Assembly (NCBI GenBank): GCA_964016985.1
Contig: OZ024821.1
Location: forward strand, 128,239,555 to 128,303,554
DNA: 64,000 nt
Source: Anodontia alba
Lineage: Eukaryota > Mollusca > Bivalvia > Lucinida > Lucinidae
Reading direction: 5' to 3'
Shown here: positions 35,641-44,837 of the stretch, one piece after another
How the letters are laid out: each line of letters begins with the position of its first letter
How positions within the stretch are numbered: the first letter of the stretch is position 1
Made by a program: the position numbers and the translations under genes
Notes under the pieces: generated by a model
Databases searched by the model: none
What the model saw: only the letters and a program-made list of their open reading frames with translations
What the model was told of the DNA's origin: nothing

Positions 35641-36340
35641 AATGTCAAGCAAATAAACATCTTTCCAAGTGATGTTGAAAGGACTGTAAATAACCTTTAT
35701 CTGGATAGATATCCATCCCCACAACTCTTCACCTACCCAACTAATCTTATACTGAATATTTGGACACAGAGGCCTGAGCAAATTGTGCAGACTCAGATCT
35801 AGCTGCTGTGTAACTTTGATAAGGGTTTACTCTATATCCTATCCCGTCACTACATTTTATATATCTTGTCAGCAGTCAAACTGTCTTGTTCAAAATTTAG
35901 GATTCCATACTGTTGACTCAAATAAAATGGATTTTATTTACAAGTAAGAAAGAAGTATAGTTTATGGTAAGGCTAGATATTTTGATTTAAATTTATGTTG
36001 TAACTTATTGGATTATAACAAGTATTACTGAGAAATCAGTTTGGGTAGAAAATATTCAGCCTCATTTTTTCGACTGTAAAGTCTGTTTTGCTGATGTTTT
36101 AGACAGGATTTCAAGGCAAATGCCAACAAAACATATATTCTTGTAGGAAAATCAATGTGCAACACCTTTTTTTTCAGGTTTTGTATGTTTTTAATAGGTA
36201 ATTAATGTATAATCAGAAGTTGAAAATAGGTACTTATCCAGATTTTATTGATAAAAGCAATCAGTAGCTGGTTACAGTACCCATAAAAATTAAATTAGCA
36301 TTATAACAGATAATTCATTTTAGCTAGGGAAACTCCTAAA
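35641..36340. other. No gene recognised in this intron stretch
   Basis: AT-rich, few repeats. It separates exons 34723-34912 and 36567-36647; nothing else exon-like on either strand. Confidence 0.5.
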
Positions 36341-36403
36341 ATGGTAATTAGCAAACAGTGCAGACACATACCAGATGCTGCAGAATGCATGTCTGATCAG
36401 ATA

Positions 36404-36544
36404 AAAAAGGATTTGACATTTCATGCAAATTTTCTCCACGGAGAGACTTTCCATGAAAGGTCAGATCCTGTTTTCTGGGAAAAATAAGATAAATATCACC
36501 AATTTGTCCTCTGCTGAATTCACCCAGAGAGTGGTAAAAGTTAA
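36404..36544. mobile_element. MITE family C, right part
   Basis: Arms GGATTTGACATTTCATGC / AGGTCAGATCCTGTTTTCTG, ending AGAGAGTGGTAAAAGTTAA. The left half is replaced by a degenerate copy of the GCAAACAGTGCAGAC module. Ends 23 bp from the exon at 36567. Confidence 0.68.
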
Positions 36545-36566
36545 ACAACAGTGTCAACCCACTTAC

Positions 36567-36647
36567 CCTATTGCTTAAAGTATCATAATCATCATCATCA
36601 TTCTCATTTATCGCTGTTACTTTCCAGGAATAAATGTCTCTCTTTGC
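36567..36647 (-). CDS. Exon, post-PH linker with acidic run
   Basis: The 81-base exon (27 codons, phase 0 at both ends) lies between CTGTTTTCCAG and GTAAGTGGG on the minus strand. It is 323 bp downstream of the PH-helix exon. The product starts AKRDIYSWKV and ends in an acidic stretch NENDDDDYDTLSNR. Joined to the preceding exon it reads WLLGLQ-AKRDIYSW, resembling the W-L-x-x-L-Q-x-K-R that closes the PH region in TBC1D2 proteins. The GAT triplet run coding Asp is a small repeat that may vary in length. The acidic segment is probably disordered linker. Confidence 0.75.
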
Positions 36648-36970
36648 CTGGAAAACAGAAAAAGCAAAAAAAAAATATCAGATATTACGGAATAAATTGC
36701 AATAAAGAGAGATTTATTACTGGGGCTGCTCTTAAAGAAAAGAATATGCACCCTCTGGAAGCAAATTCTTTTCTTTAATAGCTCCCACTTTGGAAAAGAT
36801 ACCAGGGAAGATTGCTTCTAAATTTTTCCTGGGTGTGCATAAAAATAATTCTGTTTAGGATACACTATTGAGAAGAACCCTATAAGCTATGAAGTTTCAG
36901 GGCAGTGCTCTCTCTACCACTCCGCCCATCCACAAATGCAGACAGACAGACACTGCATTCACCAACATAC

Positions 36971-37043
36971 CTGAAGTCCCAGAAGCCATATCATCATCGA
37001 CTCGTGATTTTCTGCCGTAAAGTAATGTTCCTTCCCATCACTC
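36971..37043 (-). CDS. Exon, C-terminal helix of PH domain
   Basis: The 73-base exon is preceded by GTTTCAG and followed by GTATGTTGG on the minus strand. Its first base completes the Leu codon left split by the exon at 47121-47301, giving a continuous FVVL-SDGKEHYF reading. The remaining 24 codons include YFTAENHESMMIWLLGLQ. This is the last beta strand and C-terminal alpha helix of a PH domain, with the nearly invariant Trp. The W-L-x-x-L-Q followed by K-R in the next exon matches the TBC1D2 pattern. The phase agreement over a 10-kb intron is strong support. The exon is too short to appear as an open reading frame by length alone. Confidence 0.8.
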
Positions 37044-37079
37044 CTGAAACACACAAAACAAGAGTACAGTCAGTATTCT

Positions 37080-37258
37080 TTAACCCATTAATACCACTCT
37101 ATGGGCTTATTTAGCAGATGACAAATTGACATTTTTCAATTTTTTCCCAGAAAACATTTGACATTTGGAGACAATTTGCATGAAATGACAAATCCTGTTT
37201 TTTGAGAAAAATATTTCAGTATGTTGTCTGCTGGAGCTGTAATAGCATATAGTGTTAA
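37080..37258. mobile_element. MITE family C, first of a TTAA-sharing train
   Basis: TTAACCCATTAATACCACTC to CATATAGTGTTAA, with GGAGACAATTTGCATGAAAT arm. The right TTAA (37255-37258) is also the left TTAA of the next MITE. It begins 37 bp from the exon at 36971-37043. Confidence 0.75.
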
Positions 37259-37433
37259 AGTGCTGATAACAACTGCAGCAGACAACATTTTGATTTTATT
37301 TTTTGTATTTTTCAGAGAAAATAAGGCTGAGCAGACAATTCACATGAAATGCCAAGATATTATCCCTGAAAGATAATAAAAACATTAAAATGTTATCTGC
37401 TACAATTTCGCTTAGTGCTTTAACTCTTTGCAT
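37255..37433. mobile_element. MITE family B, second of the train
   Basis: TTAAAGTGCTGATAACAACT to CGCTTAGTGCTTTAA. Partly deleted arms. Shares TTAA with neighbours on both sides. Confidence 0.72.
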
Positions 37434-37644
37434 ACTGGGTAATATTGCATGCTTTTTTGTGTCTTAAGTCATTTTGGCAAACAGTGTGGACTCAGATCAG
37501 ACTGCTCCTTTAGGAGCAGTCTGATCTGGGTCCATACTGTTTGCCTGTATGCAAAAATAGGTTTGAAAAGTTTGCAATATTCAGCAGACGACAAAAACAG
37601 ATGACATTTTCAGATGCAGATTTTCTTGGCATTTTAAGGGTTAA
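37430..37644. mobile_element. MITE family I, third of the train
   Basis: TTAACTCTTTGCATACTGGG to GGCATTTTAAGGGTTAA. Central palindrome GGACTCAGATCAGACTGCTC...GAGCAGTCTGATCTGGGTCC within GCAAACAGTGT...ACTGTTTGC. Confidence 0.78.
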
Positions 37645-37809
37645 ATTAACTTTTTCAAAAAAATGTTTCAGGAACACCTTCAGAGTGTCAAACAGTTTGA
37701 ATCCAGATCAGGCCCAATGTTTTGTCGGGCCTGATCTGGGACCAAACTGTTTGCAAAGGTTATGAGGAGACTATAAAAGTCGTCACTAGCGGGGAAAGGA
37801 AAGAGTTAA
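37641..37809. mobile_element. TTAA-bounded palindromic unit, fourth of the train
   Basis: TTAAATTAACTTTTTC to GGAAAGAGTTAA. The palindrome GAATCCAGATCAGGCCCAAT...GGGCCTGATCTGGGACCAAA is a variant of the shared module. Confidence 0.6.
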
Positions 37810-37849
37810 GCAAAATTAACCCAAATAGCCAGACACATACATACACACA

Positions 37850-38025
37850 TTAACCCTCCAAGTTCTAAGCAAAACTGTAGTAGATGGTATTCTAAATTTT
37901 CTTTTTTTATTATTTTAAGAGAAAATAAACTTGACATTTCATGTGAATCATTTGCTCAGCAAACAGTGTAGACACTGATCAGATACCACATTCTGCAGCA
38001 TCTGACCAGCTCTACACAGTTTGCA
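37850..38025. mobile_element. MITE B fragment joined to the shared palindrome
   Basis: TTAACCCTCCAAGTTCTAAG and arm GACATTTCATGTGAATCATT, then at GCTCAGCAAACAGTGTAGAC it switches to the shared palindromic module and ends in it. Confidence 0.6.
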
Positions 38026-38054
38026 CATCTCTACCTGTCCCAATACTTATGATT

Positions 38055-38220
38055 ATTATGGTAAGTTGCTTATTTCTCAATCAGAGAGTATGGACACTTT
38101 TGTCTCTCCGAGAAAAATTATTGTGGTACTCATTAGAATTACCTCCGAACATCACAATATCTTTTCTCGGGGAGATAAGAAAAGTCTTTATATGGATACC
38201 ATGCTTATTTACAGCTATGA
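38055..38220. mobile_element. Foldback MITE family D, diverged
   Basis: TCTCCGAGAAAAATTATTGT / ACAATATCTTTTCTCGGGGA arms with GTACTCATTAGAATTACCTC; ends ATTTACAGCTATG. Confidence 0.65.
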
Positions 38221-38404
38221 CTGAAGACCCTGGCCAGACTAAAGAGATATGCATGCTGGGCTGACCTGTCTGTTCTTGCCTGCAAAAGTGCTTTTTCAGA
38301 AAAACATGACTAAAATACAGAAATCTTACTTTATAATGATTCAGTATTTGTTATTTCAAATAAGCAAGCTGTCTCTCCTTGCTTCATCCAAGGACAGTAA
38401 ATAT

Positions 38405-38621
38405 AACGCTTAGCACTCTGGGTAAAAATATCAGCAGACAACATTTTGAATATTTTTCTTAATTCTCCCAGACAACAGGTTTTGACAGTTCATGCTCATT
38501 GTCTCCAATGGAGACAATTTGCATGAAATGTCAAATTCTGTTTTCTGGGAAAATATTGGAGACAATTTGCATGAAATGTCAAAACCCGTTTTCTGGGAAA
38601 AATAAGAAAAATATTTCAATA
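38405..38621. mobile_element. MITE family C interrupted by mariner
   Basis: AACGCTTAGCACTCTGGG at the left, arms GACAATTTGCATGAAATGTC twice. The right arm stops at TATTTCAATA where the truncated mariner begins. Confidence 0.78.
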
Positions 38622-39607
38622 CAAGGGCTGTTCGTTAAGTTTGTCATTGGACTAATAAAAAGTAAGCTATACATCTGGCATTCAATTGTATTTCATCAAT
38701 CCTTCTGGCTGAAGTACATTTCTTGAGTCTTGAAAAACATCAATTTAAATGCATTTAAGTAGTCACTTTTGGGGATACCCTTTATGTACTGGAAAACTGC
38801 ACTCCCCAGAGAACTCCGTGCAGTATATCTGCGCCCAGCTAACATTTTCTTTAGTACTGGAAACAAAAAGAAGTCACAGGGACTCAGGTTCGGGGAATAT
38901 GGTGGCTGGTCAAGCTGGATTATTTATTCTTCTTTCAAGAAGTCCTGCACATTTTTGCTCTTGTGAGGAGTAGCATTGTCATGTAAGAGATAAACATAAT
39001 GGGTTCCTGTTGGTGGATACTTCTTTTCAAACTGTTTTTTTACTTCTTTCAGCACTTTATTTCTATAAAATTGTCCTATAACTGTTCGGCCCTTCAGAGA
39101 TGGTATTCGAATATTTGTCCAACTAGAATTAAAGAAAATAGTATAAAGAACTTGCTTTATGTTCTGCTTTTGCTTGGCAATAACTCAGTATTGCGGATTT
39201 TTGGTGAGCCACATCTTGTTATTAACTTTTCTGTCAGGTTCATGATAATAGATCCATGTTTCATCGCCTGTCAGTAGTTTCAAATAAAGACATTTTCCTG
39301 ATTTTTGGCACATTTTAAGTAGCTTTTTGGCACATTTAACACTGTTGGCCTTTTGTTCTTCAGTGAGTAGATTTGGAACCCACTTAGCGCAGATCTTCCT
39401 GCCTTTCAGATTTTTAGTAATAATGATATGCAACCAATCACAGCTTATGTCAAGGGTCTGAGAAATATCATGCATTGTATATCTGCCATCTTCATTCAGC
39501 AGTTGCTCCACAGCCTCAATGTTTTTATCAGTCAACACTGTCTTTGGGTGACCTGCTTGAGGAGCATCTTTCAAATCAAGTTTACCCGACTCAAACATAA
39601 TACTCAC
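38622..39607 (-). mobile_element. 5'-truncated mariner element
   Basis: A mariner copy in reverse orientation. Its 3' inverted end is CAAGGGCTGTTCGTTAAGTT at 38622, directly after TA at 38620-38621. That TA lies inside the right arm of a family C MITE. The other end is lost at about 39607, where a triplicated foldback repeat begins abruptly. The first 60-odd transposase codons and one inverted repeat are missing. Confidence 0.82.
38696..39607 (-). pseudogene. Mariner transposase pseudogene (N-terminus missing)
   Basis: The gene stays in one frame from 39607 to its natural stop at 38696-38698 but carries two premature stops: TGA at 39185-39187 and TAA at 38934-38936. Motifs in order are FESGKLDLKDAP, AKWVPNLLTEEQK, GDETWIYYHEPDRK (first Asp), LLHDNATPHKS (second Asp) and PYSPNLSPCDFFLFP (third Asp), with 34 residues between the last two if the stop is counted. 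It is the same general subfamily as the intact copy at 43413-44489 (shared CDFFLFP, LAGR.Y and KVNNK/KVSNK contexts). Only point damage plus truncation is present, so it is younger than the relic at 22541. Confidence 0.87.
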
Positions 39608-39960
39608 TGGATACTCATAAGAAGTGCCTCACCAAGGCTACATACATTTAAAATTGAAATTCCTTACCCCTCTTATTGTAGAAAAAATATATCCTGTGGA
39701 TACTCATAAGAAGTGCCTCACCAAGGCTACATACATATAAAATTGAAACTCCTTACTGCTCTTATTGTAGAAAACACAAAAAACATATCCTGTGGATACT
39801 CATTAGATGCAACTCACCAAGGCTACATACATTTAAAATTGAAACTCCTTATCCCTCTTATTGAAGAAAACTTAACACAACATATGTTTTCATGGAGAAA
39901 TAAGGAAAATACCAATACTTTTTGGTTGAAAATGTACCTCATCTGGAGCTATGTTACTGG
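39608..39960. repeat. Triplicated family D left part
   Basis: Three units of about 95 bp: GATACTCATAAGAAGTGCCT, ACCAAGGCTACATACAT, CTCTTATTGTAGAAAA. A D right end follows (CATATGTTTTCATGGAGAAA...ATCTGGAGCTATG). The first unit starts where the truncated mariner stops. Confidence 0.82.
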
Positions 39961-39964
39961 TGTC

Positions 39965-40092
39965 TTAACCTTTGTCATGCTGAATAAATTAAGATGCCAT
40001 GCCCACATCTAATTTTCAACTAATCAGATAACTTGATCCAGGTTGCTGATATAAATTCACATATTGAATGACAAACAGTGCAGATCCAGATT
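39965..40092 (-). mobile_element. MITE family A, truncated copy
   Basis: Left end TTAACCTTTGTCATGCTGAA intact. The element stops mid-palindrome at GCAGATCCAGAT, before an AAAT microsatellite. Confidence 0.8.
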
Positions 40093-40105
40093 AGCAGAAA
40101 ATTAA

Positions 40106-40138
40106 AATAAATAAATAAATAAATAAATAAATAAATTA
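40106..40138. repeat. (AAAT)n microsatellite
   Basis: Eight or so AAAT units exactly where a family A MITE is truncated. Confidence 0.9.
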
Positions 40139-40184
40139 AAATGAAAAAAATCCAAATTCACCCTATTTACCTTAAGTACATTTA

Positions 40185-40490
40185 TTTGATTGATTGATTG
40201 TGTTGGGGTTTAACGACACGTCAACCCTTGTGGGTCATTTTGTGTCGTCTCCAAGAGAAAGGGAGAAAAGAGACAGAAGAGATAGCAGAAGAGATGAGAG
40301 AGAGGGACAGGGAAGAAAGAGGAACAGGAATGAAAGTGAAGAACCAGAAGAAATAAAAACATCACCTCCCTACCCTTACCTGCTACAAGGATAGCAGGCC
40401 TTGCCCAACTGTAAGCCAATATCAGCTGGACGCCCCGGTGACATAAGATACATGACACCTTCGCACCACCCGACCACCCCCTACATTTAT
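40185..40490 (-). mobile_element. Second SINE or LINE-tail family
   Basis: Minus-strand 3' end reads GACGTGTCGTTAAACCCCAA then (CAAT)n, the typical tail of a molluscan SINE or LINE. The body includes GTTGGGCAAGGCCTGCTATC and a purine-rich run of AGAGA type (40255-40350). I see no clear tRNA head, so it may be a LINE 3' fragment. A 135-codon open frame across it is incidental. Confidence 0.5.
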
Positions 40491-40562
40491 TTGGACAATA
40501 AGGCCTGAGCAAACATTGTAGACCACGATCAGATGCCACAGAATGTGACACTTGATCAGGGT

Positions 40563-40958
40563 TATAGCTCCAGATAAAACGGTTTTTTTTCAATCTTATT
40601 TCTGCATGATAAACCATAGGCCTAGATAAGAGTGGGTATCAGGTTTATATTTTTCTTATTTCTCCACAAAAACATATGTTGTGGGTACTCATTAGAAGCG
40701 CCTCGGCGAGGCACTTCTAATGAGTACCCACAACGTATGTTTACGTGGAGAAATAAGAATAATATCAATACTTTTGGAGTGAAAAAAGCGCCTTAATTAG
40801 AGATATGATAAACTTATGTTGTGGGTGCATGAAAACTAATGGTGTGGGTACTCAACAGAAGTGCCTTGGTATCCTGATGAGTACCAGCAACATATGTTTT
40901 CATGCAGAAATAAGAAAACTATTTGCCTGATACCCCTCTTTTATCTGGAGCTATGAGG
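40563..40958. mobile_element. Two family D foldbacks
   Basis: First (40563-40812): TATAGCTCCAGATAAAACGG, clean hairpin TAGAAGCGCCTCGGCGAGGC. Second (40813-40958): diverged, ends ATCTGGAGCTATG. Confidence 0.78.
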
Positions 40959-41007
40959 GTCAATGTTTGCTACTCATCCAACAGTTCTCAGGTATCAACA
41001 GGTATTA

Positions 41008-41248
41008 TTAACCCTTAAACTGCCAATCACAACAATAGTCGTCTGATTTGTCGTCTGCTTGTGATTTTAAAAGCATTTTTGCAAACAGTGTGGACCCAGA
41101 TCAGACTGCTCCTCTAGGAGCAGTCTGATCTGGGTCCACAGTTTGCCTGTATGCAAAAATAGGTTTGAAAATTTACAAAAGTATTCATCAGACGACATAA
41201 ACAGATGGCATTTTCAGATGCAAGTTTTCTTGGCGCATTAAGGGTTAA
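41008..41248. mobile_element. MITE family I copy
   Basis: TTAACCCTTAAACTGCCAAT to GGCGCATTAAGGGTTAA: family B-like ends around the GCAAACAGTGTGGACCCAGA palindrome. Close to the copy at 37430. Confidence 0.82.
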
Positions 41249-41313
41249 AATGGACTTGGCCAAATTTTAGGACAAGTATGGTAAGGAAAGTAAATAAGTA
41301 AACTCATGCCCTG

Positions 41314-41525
41314 TTAATCCTTTCATCCCTACAGACCAATACAGATATATGTGCAAACAGTTAAGATCCAGATGAGATGATGCATAACAAGCCGTCTCAT
41401 CAGGATCTACACTGTTTGCTGTTCTGTTTTTGATTTTTCACTAAAACCTCTATTTGCATTGATGGTCCTGTTCAGATTCAAGGATGGAAGAGTCCACTTC
41501 AGAAACTCAGGGTTGAAAATGTTAA
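41314..41525. mobile_element. MITE family I-like copy
   Basis: TTAATCCTTTCATCCCTACA to ACTCAGGGTTGAAAATGTTAA. Palindrome AAGATCCAGATGAGATGATG...GCCGTCTCATCAGGATCTAC. Confidence 0.6.
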
Positions 41526-41774
41526 GGGTACGGAAGGAGTAAATTTCAGTATAAGTCACAAATATATTGGTTTTCAACTGTCCGCTCCAGCTTGTAAGAA
41601 AAGGAATTGTTGTCCTTCGTAAATTATTGGATTCTAATAATTAAGACCTAGTGAAGTCTCAAAAGCTTCAACATTGATTATCAATTTGTTTCATCAGTCA
41701 CGCTTTCTGTACATACACATTTGCAATTAAAAGATCTGGAAATCCCATTCTCATGGCAAGTTTTTAAATGGAGC

Positions 41775-42106
41775 ATCAAAACTTGCATGACTTACTTCAT
41801 CTACATGGCCTGCTTCTTTTGCATGTCTTGCTCTGTTTGCATTTCTTGCTTGCTTGCATGCATTTGTGCACATGGCTTACTTCTTTTACCTGGCATGCTT
41901 CATTTGTATGGCTTGCTTCACTTGCATAGCTTGCTACCTTTGCATGGCTTACTTCATCTGCATGGCACACTTCACTTGCATGACTTGCTTCATTTGTATG
42001 GCTTGCTTCATTTGTATGGCACACTTCACTTGCATGGCTTGTTTCATTTGTATGGCTTGCTTCATATGTATGGCACACTCCACTTACATGGCTTGCTTCA
42101 TTTGTT
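41775..42106. repeat. Minisatellite, CATGGCTTGCTTCA units
   Basis: About 18 units of 17-19 bp (CATGGCTTGCTTCATTTGTA). All three plus frames stay open because the unit lacks stops, giving artificial Cys/Met/Ala or Leu/His-rich frames. A SINE abuts it at 42107. Confidence 0.85.
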
Positions 42107-42346
42107 TGTTATTGTTGAGGTTTTACGGCCCAGTCAACCCAATGGGGTCATGTCGAGCGTGGTCAGTTTACCTATCCACACGTTTACTGGGCAGGCTTAG
42201 TCCTCTAAGTGGTTAACCAGTATTATGCACATTCTTTCGCCAGAAACTGACAACTGCCCTTCTTGAATCAGCGGAAGGGAGAGAATGACCATAGAAAATA
42301 TTTCATGATCAATCTCCACGAAAGAATATTGCTGACCTTGGCGGGG
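42107..42346 (-). mobile_element. tRNA-SINE, head truncated
   Basis: Family body and 3' end (ATTGTTGAGGTTTTACGGCC at 42111) in minus orientation. It stops at CTTGGCGGGGG before the tRNA head. The 3' end abuts the CATGGCTTGCTTCATTTG tandem array, so it inserted into or beside it. Confidence 0.82.
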
Positions 42347-42951
42347 GAATTAAAATTTGGTGTCAATATTCAGCCTCAATGCTTTCTAGGTTCTGAAAAA
42401 ACAAGGTTTTTTATGTGGTTTTTACCATATATGGACATGGCTGCCATCTTTATCAACAGAGTGTGACCATTAGAATAAACTCTTAATCTCTTCAGTACAT
42501 TATATGCAACATAGTTCCGGATAAGGCACTTTTTTTTTCAACAAAAATTGTTGATATTTTTCTTATTTGTCCATCAAAACATATGTTGTTGGTACTAATT
42601 AGTACCCACAACATGTTTTCTAGGAGATATAAGAAAAATAATTTCCTGATACCCCCTCTTATCTGGAGCTATGTGCAAGGATTCAATACCAACGCTTTCT
42701 TGGTTTGGGAGAAGAGTTTCCAGGTTTTAACTGTATGTCTTGATGAATGGCCCAAAATTTAGCAATCCTTTGTCCCCCACCCCCACCTCCTCTGTCTGCG
42801 ATCCAAGGATGCACCACATGAAATCTGATAGAAATTGGCCCAGCAATTTCAAAGGAGAAGTCATTTGAAAATGTGGACATAGAACAATAGAAAAGATGAA
42901 TGGACAATGAAAAGAAAGTGATCACTATAGCACTCTCAGGTGAGCTAAAAT
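42347..42951 (+). mobile_element. Tandem-core element G, short copy with nested MITE
   Basis: One degenerate 340-bp unit and the terminal GATCACTATAG...CAGGTGAGCTAAAA, interrupted by a family D foldback MITE at 42510-42673. Confidence 0.65.
42510..42673. mobile_element. Foldback MITE family D, complete, nested in G
   Basis: CATAGTTCCGGATAAGGCAC pairs with CTCTTATCTGGAGCTATG. The loop is reduced to a TACTAATTAGTA palindrome. Confidence 0.82.
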
Positions 42952-43219
42952 TATTTCAAATGTCGTATGCCAATATTTTTGTTCAGCATTCCAATAGTTA
43001 GAGATCATTTCTTCATAAATAAGCATTATATTATAATTAAGCCAAATAAAGAAGAATTTACACAATACTTTATTAAAACATATTTCATCTAAATCCTGAA
43101 TCAGGCAAGTTTATGGACTTAAATATGTTCAACCTTAGATAACAGGACCAGTCCTTGAATTACTTGATTAATCCCCAGAAGTATTAGTTTCTGAAATTTG
43201 TAGGACAGGTGAAAAACTA

Positions 43220-44559
43220 TGAGGGATGTTCGAAATGAATTGCTTATTTTCCTCTAGCTCGATATCCACGTGGGGCACGATAAAAACCAATACATACCTG
43301 TATAGGGCTATTCAATATCTACACAATGGTATATAAATATACATGTTAGACTAAGTATAAGACATAAAATTTGCCATTTGAATACACGCAGTCATTGACC
43401 ACTGCAGTAAAAATGGTTGGTAGAAGCGTCGACAAAAAAGATGAAATACGGGCTTACATCAAAGCTCGCTCAAAACTTGGTTGTTCTTTGAAGAAGCTGA
43501 TGACTGAAATTTCTACTGCTTTTGGACCTTCTTGTGTGTCTTATGACACAGTTCGGCGGTGGAAAAAGAAATTTGAGTCTGGTGTAGAGTCCATCAAAAA
43601 TGCACCGAAATCAGGTAGGCCAAAATCTGCATCTCGTAAAGAAATCATTTCCAAAATAAAGGAAATCATTGAAGGAGATGCCAGATTTACAGTTCGTGAT
43701 ATTGCACGAAAGGTAGGCATATCACTATCTACGGTTCACCTTATTTTGAAGAAGCATTTGAAAGTCAGAAAGATTTCTGCTAGATGGGTGCCACATCTGT
43801 TGACTGGCGAGCAAAAGAGGCAACTGGTTAAAGTGGCCAAAAAGCTGCTTCAAATGTTTCCAAAATATGATAAAAAGCAGTTTGCTAATGTCATCACAGG
43901 TGATGAAACCTGGGTCCATTATTTTGAGCCTGTCAGAAAGGTTAGCAATAAGATCTGGGCCACTAAACACAGCAAACGCCCAATAATTGCCGAACGTTCT
44001 TCGAGTACAAAGAAGGTTTTGTATGCAATCTTCTTCTCTGGTGAAGGAGTCGCAATAAAAGTGCCAGTGAAAAAGGGCAAAAGCATCACCGGAAAGTACT
44101 ACAAAGACGTAGTACTGAAGAAACTGAAAAAGTATTATCAGAAACGACGCCCTGCCACTGGTTTTAAACATGTCCGTCTTCTACATGACAATGCCCCAGC
44201 TCATACCTCCGCAATAGTTACGGCGTTTTTGAAGAAAGAAAAAGTAACTGTTTTGCCTCACCCCCCGTATTCCCCAGACCTTGCCCCATGTGATTTCTTT
44301 TTGTTTCCGAAATTGAAAGCATTCCTTGCTGGGCGGAAATACCAGTCCCGACAGGCACTTGGATCTGCCATTCATCAGTACCTTATTACTGTGCCCAAAT
44401 CAGCGTACCGTGACGCCTTCAAGAAGTGGTTACATCGGCTGAAACTTTGCATTTCTAGCCACGGGGAGTACTTTGAGGGCATGAAATGAGTACTTTTGGG
44501 CTAACTTGAAATTCGAAGTCTCCAGATAGAAATAAGCAATTCATTTCGAACATCCCTCG
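43220..44559 (+). mobile_element. Complete mariner element (DD34D)
   Basis: A 1,340-bp Tc1/mariner-superfamily DNA transposon. The 30-bp terminal inverted repeats (43220-43249 and 44530-44559) share GAGGGATGTTCGAAATGAAT and differ only at the outermost base. TA dinucleotides at 43218-43219 and 44560-44561 are the expected target duplication. One long open transposase gene fills the middle. Near-identical ends plus an unbroken gene point to recent insertion or continuing activity; that is inference. Confidence 0.93.
43413..44489 (+). CDS. Mariner transposase, apparently intact
   Basis: Cut-and-paste transposase that would bind the element's inverted ends and excise and reinsert it at TA. From the Met at 43413 the protein has 358 residues; an in-frame upstream ATG at 43371 would add 14, but 43413 fits mariner length (about 345) better. 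The N-terminal half has two helix-turn-helix regions (about residues 5-55 and 75-120) and the linker motif WVPHLL (125-130). The catalytic triad is D164 (GDETWVHYFEP), D259 (LLHDNAPAHTS) and D294 (YSPDLAPCDFF), with exactly 34 residues between the last two. There are no stops or frameshifts. It sits between the element's inverted repeats. It shares motifs with the broken copy at 38696-39607. Confidence 0.93.
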   Translation: MVGRSVDKKDEIRAYIKARSKLGCSLKKLMTEISTAFGPSCVSYDTVRRWKKKFESGVESIKNAPKSGRPKSASRKEIISKIKEIIEGDARFTVRDIARKVGISLSTVHLILKKHLKVRKISARWVPHLLTGEQKRQLVKVAKKLLQMFPKYDKKQFANVITGDETWVHYFEPVRKVSNKIWATKHSKRPIIAERSSSTKKVLYAIFFSGEGVAIKVPVKKGKSITGKYYKDVVLKKLKKYYQKRRPATGFKHVRLLHDNAPAHTSAIVTAFLKKEKVTVLPHPPYSPDLAPCDFFLFPKLKAFLAGRKYQSRQALGSAIHQYLITVPKSAYRDAFKKWLHRLKLCISSHGEYFEGMK

Positions 44560-44837
44560 TAAACACTGGCTATACTTCTCTGTTAGTCAAGCCATGACAA
44601 ATTTAATTTAAGATGATAAAATTGCGGTAACTTAAAATTAATATCATAAAAATGTGGACGCAACACATGTTATGAAACATGACAATTGTTCAATACTTTA
44701 AAAATATCACTAAATGTAAAAATAATAATATATTACTGTGCAGCCTTTATCAATCTGGAAGCAAAACTTGAAGGCTGATAAGGGCTGCATGTCCAAAACA
44801 TTCCCCTTGAATTGAGTGATAAATAAATATATTAAAA

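Noticed and set aside
40210..40617. 135-codon minus-strand frame
   Set aside because: It spans a SINE/LINE tail, a purine-rich run and part of a MITE, with no protein motifs.
41721..42216. 159- and 120-codon open frames rich in Leu/His or Cys/Met
   Set aside because: They exist only because a 17-19 bp minisatellite lacks stop codons; a SINE continues them at the end.
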